The notes under the pieces: generated by a model
The model's database searches: none
What the model was told of the DNA's origin: nothing
The model's input: the letters and a program-made list of their open reading frames with translations, nothing else
Position numbers and translations under genes: made by a program
DNA from: Microcoleus sp. MP8IB2.171
Lineage (GTDB): Bacteria > Cyanobacteriota > Cyanobacteriia > Cyanobacteriales > Microcoleaceae
DNA length: 35,255 bases
Reading direction: 5' to 3'
Assembly: GCA_030248405.1 (NCBI GenBank)
Contig: JARCMA010000460.1
Location: 1 to 35,255, forward strand
Part shown: positions 1-7,398 of the stretch, piece by piece
Layout: each line of letters starts with the position of its first letter
Position numbering within the stretch: position 1 is the first letter of the stretch

Positions 1-36
1 CTTGAATCAGGGGAGGGGGCAAGATTATTCTTGTTT

Positions 37-51
37 CCCCTTAATAAGGGG
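37..51 (-). terminator. Small hairpin downstream of the 120-1145 gene
   Basis: CCCCTT-AAT-AAGGGG is a perfect 6-bp stem with a 3-base loop. It lies about 70 bases past the stop codon of the leftward gene at 120-1145. There is no clear U-tract on the minus strand, so it may be a dispersed palindromic repeat rather than a terminator. Confidence 0.3.
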
Positions 52-90
52 GGAGTTGCGGGAGGTGAATTTGACTTTTGCAAGAACTCT

Positions 91-133
91 AATGATGACT
101 GATGACTAATAACTAACCACTAATGATTGATGA
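91..133. repeat. Degenerate GATGACT-type short tandem repeat over a stop codon
   Basis: Imperfect copies of a 7-8 base unit (gatgact / taatgac) run from the intergenic side into the last codons of the 120-1145 gene. The last residues and TAG stop of that gene (A-V-I-N-H-stop) are encoded by the repeat itself. It matches the pattern of heptanucleotide tandem repeats seen next to several other stop codons in this window. Confidence 0.5.
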
Positions 134-1145
134 CTGCATCAATATACTGCTGAACTTCCCTGAGTTGCTGCCGCTGGCATTCGATCCAATTTTTTTCCGT
201 CGCTCGCTGTTCGGCTGTTTCTTGCTGATACCGCACCTGCTTCTCTAAAAAATTATTGTAGAACATCATCGCTTTTTCTACTGTTTGAATTGCCAGTTTC
301 ATACGCGCATCAAAAATCGCTAAAATTACATTATCCAGGATTAACTCAATCACTTTACACGAATCTTCAAAATCGACCAAACTGATTCCTATCTTGCTTT
401 TATGAACTAGAGTTTCTACAGGCTCTTTCAGCGTTTCTTTAAAAGTCTTCATATAAGAGTCAGGCAAATATTTCAGAGGTTCCGTAAACTTCGACACAAT
501 CTCACTGCCTATGGATTGCAGTCGCTCTCTAAATCTCGCTTGACTTTTGATGTCGAAGCATTCAATACAAAATTCAATTTTTTCTATATCAATAGATTGT
601 AATTCTTTAAAAATTAAACTTAGTTCATTCTCCATAATTAAACTCACTCGCTCTGCCTGGGAATCAACTTCATTCCGCAACTCTTTGTGCAAATTATCTT
701 TTTCAAAAAAACCAATAGTATCTCTTTGAAAGACTTGAGAGTTTTTATCCCACAAAAACCACTGATTTTTTAACTTGGTCGCCTTGTCGCTCCAAGATTG
801 GCGAACTTTAGTAACAGTATCATATTTGCCCTGTTTTCCTAAACTGCGAATTCTCACATCGCATCCGCTTAGTTCGCCAATTTGCTCCCAGACATCAACA
901 GGAGATGCTCCAGCAATTCTCGGCTTGCTATTCCAGACATCCTCAGCCTGAGATACATCTTTGAAACATACCTGAAGTAACCCCTTGAGTCTGATGGCAG
1001 ATTGCTTAATTTCGTCAATACAAGGTTCCACATCTAAGCTGAGTTGGGTAGCTGACTGTTTAATCTCCACGGATTGATATTCGTCTGCCAACAATCGATC
1101 GCTAAACAGGGTAATAGCCTGGAATGCCTTGAGATACTCATTCAT
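120..1145 (-). CDS. Unrecognised helical protein, divergent partner of the 1223-2635 gene
   Basis: This 341-residue protein is not recognised. It has no signal peptide and no obvious membrane segment. It is charged and looks almost wholly alpha-helical, with a likely coiled coil over the last 60 residues (FLEKQVRYQQETAEQ onward). A small Cys cluster (F-C-I-E-C-F) lies near residue 195. The ATG at 1145 follows a purine-rich AAAGGAA only about two bases away, an unusually close ribosome site, so the start is not certain. It is transcribed away from the gene at 1223, with 77 bases between the starts. That arrangement suggests shared regulation and possibly a functional pair (inference). Its last residues are encoded by a short tandem repeat, so the natural C-terminus may have been altered. 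Confidence 0.75.
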   Translation of the reverse strand: MNEYLKAFQAITLFSDRLLADEYQSVEIKQSATQLSLDVEPCIDEIKQSAIRLKGLLQVCFKDVSQAEDVWNSKPRIAGASPVDVWEQIGELSGCDVRIRSLGKQGKYDTVTKVRQSWSDKATKLKNQWFLWDKNSQVFQRDTIGFFEKDNLHKELRNEVDSQAERVSLIMENELSLIFKELQSIDIEKIEFCIECFDIKSQARFRERLQSIGSEIVSKFTEPLKYLPDSYMKTFKETLKEPVETLVHKSKIGISLVDFEDSCKVIELILDNVILAIFDARMKLAIQTVEKAMMFYNNFLEKQVRYQQETAEQRATEKNWIECQRQQLREVQQYIDAVINH

Positions 1146-1222
1146 TTCCTTTCATCCCTCGTTTCCCTAAACAGCATACAATACAGAACATCTGCCTTTT
1201 TGAATGGAAACTGAGTCACAAC
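1146..1222. promoter_or_regulatory. Shared divergent promoter region
   Basis: These 77 bases separate two divergent starts and must hold both promoters if the starts are right. I could not assign a convincing -35/-10 pair by eye. The call rests on gene geometry only. Confidence 0.4.
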
Positions 1223-2635
1223 ATGGATTATATATTCACCCCTGCAACTCAGGCGCGACTCAATAGTGGCAACCTTGTACAGCCTGCTGCCAAAACAGGA
1301 AAATTGCTCCCTGCTGCTAGAGATCCGGTGACAGGGGAGTTTGTGGAGATCGCAAAAATTTTTTATCAATCAAGAAGTGAAACTCTATCCTCGCGCGGAG
1401 TTATAGGATTGCTCGCACAGTTAGCCGGAGGTGGCCCCATACAGCCGCTGGTAGCTCCCGTGTACGTGACAGTGGCGCCGTTGCAGGTTGCTCAAACTCA
1501 TCAGGGGTTTCAAAAAATATACAGAATGCTTAACTGTCTGAAAATTAATTTGGCAGTGATGCAAGCGACTGCTGCTGTCATTGGTATTGGCACTGTATCG
1601 AGCACAGTTTTGTCAGCAGTAAACCTCAACCAAGTATTAAAAATCCGAGAAGAGGCAAAGCACCAGAAGCTAAAAATTAAAGACGGATTTATTGATCTCA
1701 GACACATCCTCAAAGATAGGGGAGTAGAGGTGATCCAGCAGATTTTTAAGGTGGCTCACGACTCTAGTTTTGAAATGCACCGCCAGAAACTGTTTAACGG
1801 TTACGATATTTTTTCTAAAGCTATCAAACGCTGTCAGTCAGCCCTGACAGTGCCCGATCTTAAACTTCGGAATTCCGAAATTAATACCGGGCGGGATATG
1901 CTGTTTGAGGCTTTAAAAATTTATGATAATCCTAGTTTGTTGGAGGGGCTATGTTCTGCTGGACAGCTCAGGCAAATGGAATGTGTTTGGGCGATCGAGC
2001 AGGCGATCGGCATCACGTTTCACTTGCAGCGGGCCTACGATATGGTGAGCGATCGCCTGCTGGAACTCCAATCAAAAATTCGTCAAAATATTCTAACTGT
2101 TGTTAAAGGATGTCAATCCGAACCAGAACTAGATTTTTTATTTCCCGAAGTTACTAGGATTCTCGGTCATGATTTAAGTGTAATAGAATTTTGGCAAAAT
2201 GAGGTTGATTGGATGCAAACTTTGTCTGCAAAAGAGCAGCACCAGTTAGCTAGTTTAGATAAACTCACCGGCGAGAGTTTAAAAAGCAGCGTGTACACTA
2301 CATTCGCGGTATTAGCTGCGGAACCTTCACTTTATGAAAGTTTAAAGCAAAAGTCTCACTTTCTATCCTTGCGCGACCAGCTAACCTTCGCTGTGTCGCC
2401 GGAAATCCGCCGGAGATACGAATTTTATATCAGCCAGCAGGCGATCGCTACTGGCTATCAAGCTTTAGCGGCCTCGAATTGGCAAGAAATATCCGATTTA
2501 ACTGTGGCTAACCTCTACTACTTTTTTCAAATCCGAGAGGACTCAACTGAAAATTATCCAACTGAGGACGAATTAGAAACGCCTTATTGGCACTTTCCCC
2601 CAAGCTTAAAAAACGAGCTGAATTATAGCAATTAA
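1223..2635 (+). CDS. Unrecognised protein with hydrophobic helix, divergent pair member
   Basis: This 470-residue protein is not recognised by family. The N-terminal 100 residues are Pro/Ala/Gly-rich. A strongly hydrophobic stretch at residues 108-139 (LAVMQATAAVIGIGTVSSTV and following) leads straight into a charged coiled-coil-like region (KIREEAKHQKLKIK). The rest looks helical. A hydrophobic hairpin or helix followed by a long helical bundle resembles alpha-helical membrane-inserting proteins, including some toxin-like or defence-associated ones; that is shape resemblance only. The ATG at 1223 has only a weak ribosome site (TGGAAAC). The gene is divergent from 120-1145 across 77 bases. 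The stop codon is followed at once by short repeat-like sequence (atgaccaatgactaatta). Confidence 0.75.
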   Translation: MDYIFTPATQARLNSGNLVQPAAKTGKLLPAARDPVTGEFVEIAKIFYQSRSETLSSRGVIGLLAQLAGGGPIQPLVAPVYVTVAPLQVAQTHQGFQKIYRMLNCLKINLAVMQATAAVIGIGTVSSTVLSAVNLNQVLKIREEAKHQKLKIKDGFIDLRHILKDRGVEVIQQIFKVAHDSSFEMHRQKLFNGYDIFSKAIKRCQSALTVPDLKLRNSEINTGRDMLFEALKIYDNPSLLEGLCSAGQLRQMECVWAIEQAIGITFHLQRAYDMVSDRLLELQSKIRQNILTVVKGCQSEPELDFLFPEVTRILGHDLSVIEFWQNEVDWMQTLSAKEQHQLASLDKLTGESLKSSVYTTFAVLAAEPSLYESLKQKSHFLSLRDQLTFAVSPEIRRRYEFYISQQAIATGYQALAASNWQEISDLTVANLYYFFQIREDSTENYPTEDELETPYWHFPPSLKNELNYSN

Positions 2636-2720
2636 ATGACCAATGACTAATTACATCAGTTCCTCACAAGGATGCAACTGTAGGGAAGTTACCAACGATT
2701 ATGCAGTAAGTCATTCCCAT

Positions 2721-2740
2721 CTAAAATCTAAAATCTAAAA
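2721..2740. repeat. CTAAAAT heptamer repeat at kinase 3' end
   Basis: About three copies of the 7-base unit CTAAAAT end six bases before the stop codon (2746-2748, minus strand) of the kinase gene. The same heptamer, read on the other strand as ATTTTAG, occurs at 16352-16376 and 33268-33306. Confidence 0.8.
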
Positions 2741-2745
2741 TGGTA

Positions 2746-5247
2746 TTACCTCAGCCACAACTTAATAGTATTGTCTTTAGAACCGCTAGCAATAGTTTTG
2801 CCATCGGGACTAAAAGTCACTACATAAACTTCATCCGTATGTCCTGTCAAAGTATTCAGCAATTCTCCGGTAGCAAAATCCCAAATTTTAATAGTTTTAT
2901 CCTTGCTCCCGCTCGCAATAAACTTCCCGTCCGGGCTGATAGCAACCGAGACAATATCGTCAGAATGTCCCTTGATAGAGCGAATTAAATCTCCGGTTTC
3001 GATATTCCAGATTTTAATACTTTCATCGTAGGAACCGCTAACAATTGTCTTGCCGTCCGGGCTAACAGCAACCGACCTCACCGCGTCGCCGTGTCCCTCA
3101 AGAGTTTTGAGCAACCCCCCCGTTGCGACATCAACAACTGTAATTTTTTTATCCTTAGAAGCGCTAACCAAACTTTTTCCATCGGGAGTGAAAGCAACAG
3201 AATAAACAAAATCTGTATGGTCTGGAAAACTCTGAATCAAACGACCAGTTGCTGCATCCGAAATCTTTGTGGTTTTGTCTCCGCTGCCACTAGCCACAAG
3301 CTGTCCGTCGGGGCTAAGAGCGACAGACCAAACAGAAGCAGTGTGGTCGAGACTGCGAATCACTTGCCCTGTTTTCAAATCCCACAGCATGACTCGCCAA
3401 AAACCGGTTCCAGTCGCCAGTTTCGTACCGTTTGAGTCAAAAGCAACCGACCAAATGGTGGAGGAATCTCCTGGAAAAGTGCGGATCGACTTGCCTGTAG
3501 CTAAATCCCAAATTTGGATGGTTTTGTCTTTAGAACCGCTGGCTAACATTAAGCCGTCTGGACTGAAAGCAACAGACCCAACGGCATCTGAATGCTGAGC
3601 GAAATTTTTGACTTTGGCGTTCTTCCACAGCAAGCCTGCTTGGCACTGTTCCTGCAAGTCCTGAGCGGACGCATAGCTGCTGTTCGTGTTGGCAATTGTT
3701 GGTATTTGGCTGATGCAGTCTTCATAATTGCTGGCTTTATAAAGAGCTTCAATTTGATTGAGCTGTTGGGATTCTTGCTGTGCTCGCTGCTGCCATTCTT
3801 GCCACTTGAGATATCCGTAAATTCCGCCGATCGCAGCTAAGAGAGCCGCAATCGTTGCCCCGGCGAGATAAGGATTGAATTTGCGAGTTTCCTTGGGGAC
3901 AAGTGCTGCTGGGCTGGCGATCGACAAATCGGTTTTTCCGTTCAGATTTACCTGCGAGGATACCATCGGACTTGCCTGCAATTCGAGTTGAGGGGCGCTA
4001 CTCGGTGGTGGCCCATTGGGGTTGCGGTGTCCCTCCAAAACTGTGGATATCGCCTTGTACAATTTAGCAAATAAAGATTTAGGAATGATTAATTCTTCGA
4101 TTTTCGCGGCATCTTCGTCGGTAAGCCCTAAAACTTGCTGCAAGCGTGTTAATTCGTCGCGAGTTTCCAGAGAAAAGGGATATTCTTGCTGCATTGCTTC
4201 TTGCAGTGATTGTTCGTAGCGTTCGCCTTTTTCCCTGTATTTCCGGTAAGGGTTCAATACCTCATCTTCGATCGCCTCTGCTTCTTCTGGCAGCAATTCC
4301 AAACTGACGCGCAGTTCATCTAATATTCTACGACCGACGACTGTAATATCACCGCGGCTGCTGCTGCGCCGATCGACTTCTTCGCGATATATTGTCAGCT
4401 TGGGAATCCGCGCGCGCGATCGATCGCCAATTTTCCTCAAATCGGCTAAAGCTTCCGCCGCCGACTGATACCTCTCCCGAAAATCGTAGCGCACCATATT
4501 GTCCAAAACATCGGCCAGCGCTTGCGAGCACACCGCTAAATGCCGCCAAACAATTTCGCCTTTATTAGAATTTTTCAAATCCCGCAGTTTCGGCAAATCG
4601 TAAGCCGGCAAACCCGTCATTGCTTGGATGCCAATCATTCCCAAGGCGTAGATATCGCTGTTGAGTTGCGGGTTGTATTGAAATTGTTCGATCGGCATAT
4701 ATTCCAGCGTGCCAATCCGCACAGTTACCGGCGCTTGTCTTTGAGCGATGTGAATTTCTTTCACCGAGCCAAAGTCGATTAAAACTAACTTGTTGTCTGA
4801 ATAGCGGCGGATTAAATTTGCCGGTTTAATATCTCTGTGAATTACTCCCTGTCCGTGTACAAACACTAAAATTTCTAACAGTTCCTTCAGCAAAGCAATC
4901 ATTTTTTCTTCTGTTAGAGGTTTGCCCGGTACAATCTCGGTTGATAGCGAGTGACCGGCAACAAAGGATTCAACTAAGAAAAATTCTTCATTTTCTTCAA
5001 AATAAGCGAATAACTGAGGGATTTGGTCGTGTTGACCGAGCTTTTCTAGAACTTCTGCTTCTTTTTGAAAAAGACGGCGCGTAGTATTAATTAATTTCGG
5101 TTCGGTGGTACCGGGACGCAGGTGCTTGACAAAGCACTGCGGTTCTCCAGGACGGCGAATATCTTTGGCAAGATATGTTTGTCCAAATTCTCCTGTTTCT
5201 ATGACTTCAATGATTTGATAGCGTCCATCTAAAAGTTGGCTCACCAT
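2746..5247 (-). CDS. Membrane-anchored Ser/Thr protein kinase with WD40 propeller
   Basis: This 833-residue protein has a Hanks-type kinase domain at residues 1-275. It shows a G-loop (ETGEFG, 18-22), the ATP lysine (FVK, K41), catalytic loop HRDIKPAN (137-144), DFG (158-160) and the activation/APE-like segment GTLEYMPIEQF. A linker with a helical region leads to one membrane segment at about 460-481 and then seven WD40 repeats (about 550-833), enough for one closed beta-propeller. The kinase would lie in the cytoplasm and the propeller on the other side, or the hydrophobic segment may only tether it. Kinase-WD40 fusions are typical of filamentous cyanobacteria; the substrate is unknown. Blades 2-4 are degenerate (no Trp-Asp in two), blades 5-7 canonical. 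The start is the ATG at 5247; no good ribosome site was seen. Confidence 0.95.
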   Translation of the reverse strand: MVSQLLDGRYQIIEVIETGEFGQTYLAKDIRRPGEPQCFVKHLRPGTTEPKLINTTRRLFQKEAEVLEKLGQHDQIPQLFAYFEENEEFFLVESFVAGHSLSTEIVPGKPLTEEKMIALLKELLEILVFVHGQGVIHRDIKPANLIRRYSDNKLVLIDFGSVKEIHIAQRQAPVTVRIGTLEYMPIEQFQYNPQLNSDIYALGMIGIQAMTGLPAYDLPKLRDLKNSNKGEIVWRHLAVCSQALADVLDNMVRYDFRERYQSAAEALADLRKIGDRSRARIPKLTIYREEVDRRSSSRGDITVVGRRILDELRVSLELLPEEAEAIEDEVLNPYRKYREKGERYEQSLQEAMQQEYPFSLETRDELTRLQQVLGLTDEDAAKIEELIIPKSLFAKLYKAISTVLEGHRNPNGPPPSSAPQLELQASPMVSSQVNLNGKTDLSIASPAALVPKETRKFNPYLAGATIAALLAAIGGIYGYLKWQEWQQRAQQESQQLNQIEALYKASNYEDCISQIPTIANTNSSYASAQDLQEQCQAGLLWKNAKVKNFAQHSDAVGSVAFSPDGLMLASGSKDKTIQIWDLATGKSIRTFPGDSSTIWSVAFDSNGTKLATGTGFWRVMLWDLKTGQVIRSLDHTASVWSVALSPDGQLVASGSGDKTTKISDAATGRLIQSFPDHTDFVYSVAFTPDGKSLVSASKDKKITVVDVATGGLLKTLEGHGDAVRSVAVSPDGKTIVSGSYDESIKIWNIETGDLIRSIKGHSDDIVSVAISPDGKFIASGSKDKTIKIWDFATGELLNTLTGHTDEVYVVTFSPDGKTIASGSKDNTIKLWLR

Positions 5248-5342
5248 GATAATAACGCAGCCTTTTTTTGGTTGATTTTCGCAAGAAACAGTTGCACTGT
5301 TGAGTCAGTTGTATAGCCTTTTTTAGGTAAATTAGGTGTTCC

Positions 5343-5531
5343 TGGGCATGGGCAAAACAGGGCATTGGGCATGGGCAAAACAGGGCATTTGGTATTCGGA
5401 ATAGTTGTTTCTTTCCTGCTTCTTTCTTTCCTGCTTCTTTCTTTCCTTATTCCGACTTCCATCGGACGACTTCCATCGGACTTCTTTCCTTCGGACTTCT
5501 TTCCTTCTGGCTTCTGACTTCTGACTTCTGA
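5343..5531. repeat. Simple-repeat tract upstream of the kinase gene
   Basis: This tract holds two perfect tandem copies of a 23-base unit starting tgggcatgggcaaaacag (5343-5388). A pyrimidine-rich stretch follows, with repeated ctttctttcctgctt, acttccatcgg and finally the heptamer cttctga. It is part of a 419-base gene-free stretch (5248-5666) and lies directly before the MITE-like element. No coding potential was seen; the reading frame across it translates only repeats. Confidence 0.75.
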
Positions 5532-5654
5532 CTGAGATATTGCACCATTCTCAATTACTTGTTTAGGAACAGGCAAGATGCCTGTTCCACAAGAAAACTC
5601 ATTCTTTGTGGAACGGGCATCTTGCCCGTTCTTGACAATGGTGCAACATCTCAG
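5532..5654. mobile_element. MITE-like element with terminal inverted repeats
   Basis: This 123-base element is bounded by an 18-base inverted repeat, CTGAGATATTGCACCATT (5532-5549) against AATGGTGCAACATCTCAG (5637-5654), with one mismatch. Inside lies a second inverted repeat of about 25 bases, itself made of small palindromes (GAACAGGCA-AGA-TGCCTGTTC on the left; GGAACGGGCA-TCT-TGCCCGTT on the right). The six bases TTCTGA occur on both outer edges, as expected of a target duplication. On the left, however, this hexamer is also part of a cttctga tandem repeat, so that evidence is soft. There is no transposase. A related inner palindrome is found at 7251-7315. Confidence 0.65.
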
Positions 5655-5666
5655 TTCTGACATACT

Positions 5667-5774
5667 TTATTTTTTCAACATCTGCAAAGCTTGATATCCC
5701 AAAAAGAAAAAACCCAAAGCGCCGAGTACCGCTATCGTGTTCGCAAACACATCGACTGTAAAAAATTCGCCCAT
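5667..5774 (-). CDS. 35-residue single-pass membrane microprotein
   Basis: The ATG at 5774 lies seven bases after a strong ribosome site (AGAGGAGAT) and opens a 35-codon frame ending TAA. It begins MGEFFTVDVF and ends in a Lys-Lys tail. A single hydrophobic helix covers about residues 10-32 (NTIAVLGALGFFFLGYQALQ). An acidic N-terminus and a basic C-terminus are common in the small one-TM subunits of photosystem, cytochrome b6f and NDH-1 complexes. The sequence does not match PetG/L/M/N, PsbM/T/X/Y or PsaM as I remember them. Function is unknown; a small subunit of a membrane complex is the natural guess. The gene is divergent from the glycosyltransferase and preceded by a structured leader. 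The MITE-like element begins 13 bases past its stop. Confidence 0.65.
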   Translation of the reverse strand: MGEFFTVDVFANTIAVLGALGFFFLGYQALQMLKK

Positions 5775-5802
5775 TGCAATCTCCTCTGAAAACTGATATC
5801 TA

Positions 5803-5874
5803 TCCTCGGCTTTTCGGTCGCTGTCTGGGTGAGGGGTCTTGCCCCTCGGTGCGGGCGAGCCGAAAGATGCTCAC
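5803..5874 (-). promoter_or_regulatory. Structured leader upstream of the microprotein
   Basis: Read on the minus strand, the leader of the 35-residue gene contains a GAGGGG-CAAGA-CCCCTC hairpin. It is enclosed by CGGCT...AGCCG arms and a competing CTTTCGG / CCGAAAAG pairing. The fold could be a 5'-UTR control element or just another dispersed palindromic repeat. The sequence alone does not decide. Confidence 0.35.
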
Positions 5875-5965
5875 AAATTATAGCAAAAGAGGCGGTCAAA
5901 ATAACTTTTTGGGCGATCGACTAGCTTTTTGTTTTAATATTTTTTAATATTTAGGGAGACAAATC

Positions 5966-5998
5966 GTGTACCGAAATTTTGAGGTCAGTTCGCTTTGA
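5966..5998 (+). CDS. Possible 10-codon leader peptide coupled to the glycosyltransferase
   Basis: The GTG at 5966 has a good ribosome site (AGGGAGA, 5953-5959) and opens ten codons ending in TGA at 5996-5998. That stop overlaps the TTG start of the glycosyltransferase (5995) as T-TTG-A. No ribosome site serves the TTG directly, and no ATG or GTG exists in its frame after the upstream stop at 5980-5982. Either a short leader couples translation, or the peptide is really the N-terminus joined by a frameshift, or by a sequencing error here. Confidence 0.4.
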   Translation: MYRNFEVSSL

Positions 5999-7236
5999 TA
6001 TTGTTAACCCTGCTAATTTTTTCTCTCATTGTAAGTAGAGCTTACACTAAGAATTTGCGCCGATCGGTCGAAAATGCGCCTCGAACCGACAGAAGTTCGG
6101 CTACGCGGTCAACGGAACCAGCCGCGCAGTTCCCTAAAGTTTCGGTAATCGTACCAGCATACAACGAGGCAGAGAATATTCGGGATTGCGCGATCGCCAT
6201 TTTGGAGAGTACACCGCTGTCTGTGAAAAACTTAGAGGTTTTAATTGTAGACGATCGATCGACAGACGACACGTTAGCGATCGGGCAAACCCTACAACAG
6301 CAGCCGGGCGACCCCCGCCTTAAAATATTAGCAGGTCAGCCGCGACCAACCAACCAATATTGGGCGGGCAAAAACTGGGCCTGCGCCCAAGCTGTTCAAA
6401 TAGCAACCGGAGACTTCTTATTATTTATCGATGCCGACGTGCGACTCAAACCAGGGGCGATCGAAACCGCTATCGCCACAGCCGAAACCGAGAAAATAGA
6501 CTTGTTCACCTGTATGCCAGCGCTGGTTTGCGAGTGTTTTGCCGAGTGGTTAGTGCAGCCGATAATGTTCAATCACCTAGCAGTTTGCTACGACTTTACC
6601 GCCGTCAACGATCCGACAACAGACAGTGCTTTTGCGGGCGGGCCGTTCATGTTATTTAGGCGATCTGGCTACGAAAAAATCGGCGGTCACGAAGCAGTTG
6701 CCGGCGAAATTGTTGAAGATGTGGAACTAGCTAGGCGCATCAAACGTGCGGGTTTAAAGCTCGGACTTTATTCCGGGTCAAATTTGGCATCCGTGCGGAT
6801 GTATCGGTCTTGGAACGCATTGTGGGAAGGCTGGACAAAGAATCTGTATCTCGGCGCTAACCGCAGTTGGGGCTTGATGGTTTACATGGCTGCAATTATG
6901 TTTTTTCTTTATCCTATGCCGTGGTTGGCATTAGCTATTTTGCTGGCTAACGGCGACTTCGCAGAAATTCTGAAAATCACCAATTACCAATTACAAATCA
7001 CCAATTACCAATTGCCAATTACCTGGTTAACTATTTGTTTATTTGTAATCGTAATTTGGCAGCATTACAATTTGCGCCGCTTGGGTGCCGAGATTTCTGA
7101 ATGTCCGACGAAATACTGGTGGTTGGGAGGTTTGGGAGGTGCGTTAGTGGCCGCGATTGCGATCGGTTCTGCGATTAAAACAGAAACCGGTTGGGGATGG
7201 ACTTGGCGCGGTAGAACTTTGCAAATTAAGAGTTAA
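5995..7236 (+). CDS. Family 2 glycosyltransferase, membrane-bound
   Basis: This 413-residue inverting GT-A glycosyltransferase has an N-terminal hydrophobic helix (residues 1-14), the GT2 start motif VSVIVPAYNEAEN (49-61), VLIVDDRSTDD (82-92), the metal/nucleotide DAD motif (FLLFIDAD, 141-148) and the catalytic-base pair ED (241-242). Two or more C-terminal membrane helices follow (about 297-318, 343-355, 376-393). It transfers a sugar from a nucleotide or polyprenyl donor to a lipid-like acceptor at the cytoplasmic membrane. The acceptor cannot be told; HpnB-like and CruC/CruG-like carotenoid glycosyltransferases are possible relatives. The TTG start is forced by the upstream stop. Residues 330-343 (NYQLQIT NYQLPIT) are the translation of a heptanucleotide tandem repeat lying between two membrane helices. 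Confidence 0.9.
   Translation: MILLTLLIFSLIVSRAYTKNLRRSVENAPRTDRSSATRSTEPAAQFPKVSVIVPAYNEAENIRDCAIAILESTPLSVKNLEVLIVDDRSTDDTLAIGQTLQQQPGDPRLKILAGQPRPTNQYWAGKNWACAQAVQIATGDFLLFIDADVRLKPGAIETAIATAETEKIDLFTCMPALVCECFAEWLVQPIMFNHLAVCYDFTAVNDPTTDSAFAGGPFMLFRRSGYEKIGGHEAVAGEIVEDVELARRIKRAGLKLGLYSGSNLASVRMYRSWNALWEGWTKNLYLGANRSWGLMVYMAAIMFFLYPMPWLALAILLANGDFAEILKITNYQLQITNYQLPITWLTICLFVIVIWQHYNLRRLGAEISECPTKYWWLGGLGGALVAAIAIGSAIKTETGWGWTWRGRTLQIKS
6976..7021. repeat. In-frame heptanucleotide repeat inside the glycosyltransferase
   Basis: Tandem caattac-type 7-base units lie inside the gene. Because 3 x 7 bases equals 7 codons, they translate as two copies of a 7-residue unit (NYQLQIT, NYQLPIT). Similar heptamers occur elsewhere in the window only outside or at the very ends of genes. 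This looks like a repeat that expanded in a tolerant loop between membrane helices. Confidence 0.75.
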
Positions 7237-7250
7237 TTAAGACTTGCATA

Positions 7251-7315
7251 TGGGCAGGCAAGATGCCCACCCCACCAAAAATTAACTCCTTGTGGAACAG
7301 GCATCTTGCCTGTTC
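7251..7315. terminator. Double palindrome between convergent genes
   Basis: Two hairpins, TGGGCA/TGCCCA (7251-7269) and GAACAGGCA-TCT-TGCCTGTTC (7295-7315), lie between the converging glycosyltransferase and oxidoreductase genes. They share sequence with the core of the MITE-like element at 5532-5654, so this is a related dispersed repeat that may also serve as a two-way terminator. The U-tract is poor. Confidence 0.5.
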
Positions 7316-7398
7316 TTAAAAATCATCTAAAATGTGAGTTATAGAAGACAGAAGGAAGAAGAAATAAGGCAGAACTAATCCTAACATCCTAACATCCG

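Noticed and set aside
1142-1369. 75-codon minus-strand ORF ending on the start of the 120-1145 gene (ATGA overlap)
   Set aside because: It lies antisense to the start of the 1223-2635 gene and has no protein-like features, though the ATGA overlap looked like coupling at first.
5241-5663. 140-codon minus-strand ORF upstream of the kinase
   Set aside because: It translates the simple-repeat tract and the MITE-like element (repeated KSEGKKSDG, RKERSRKE, palindrome codons). No ribosome site or protein-like composition.
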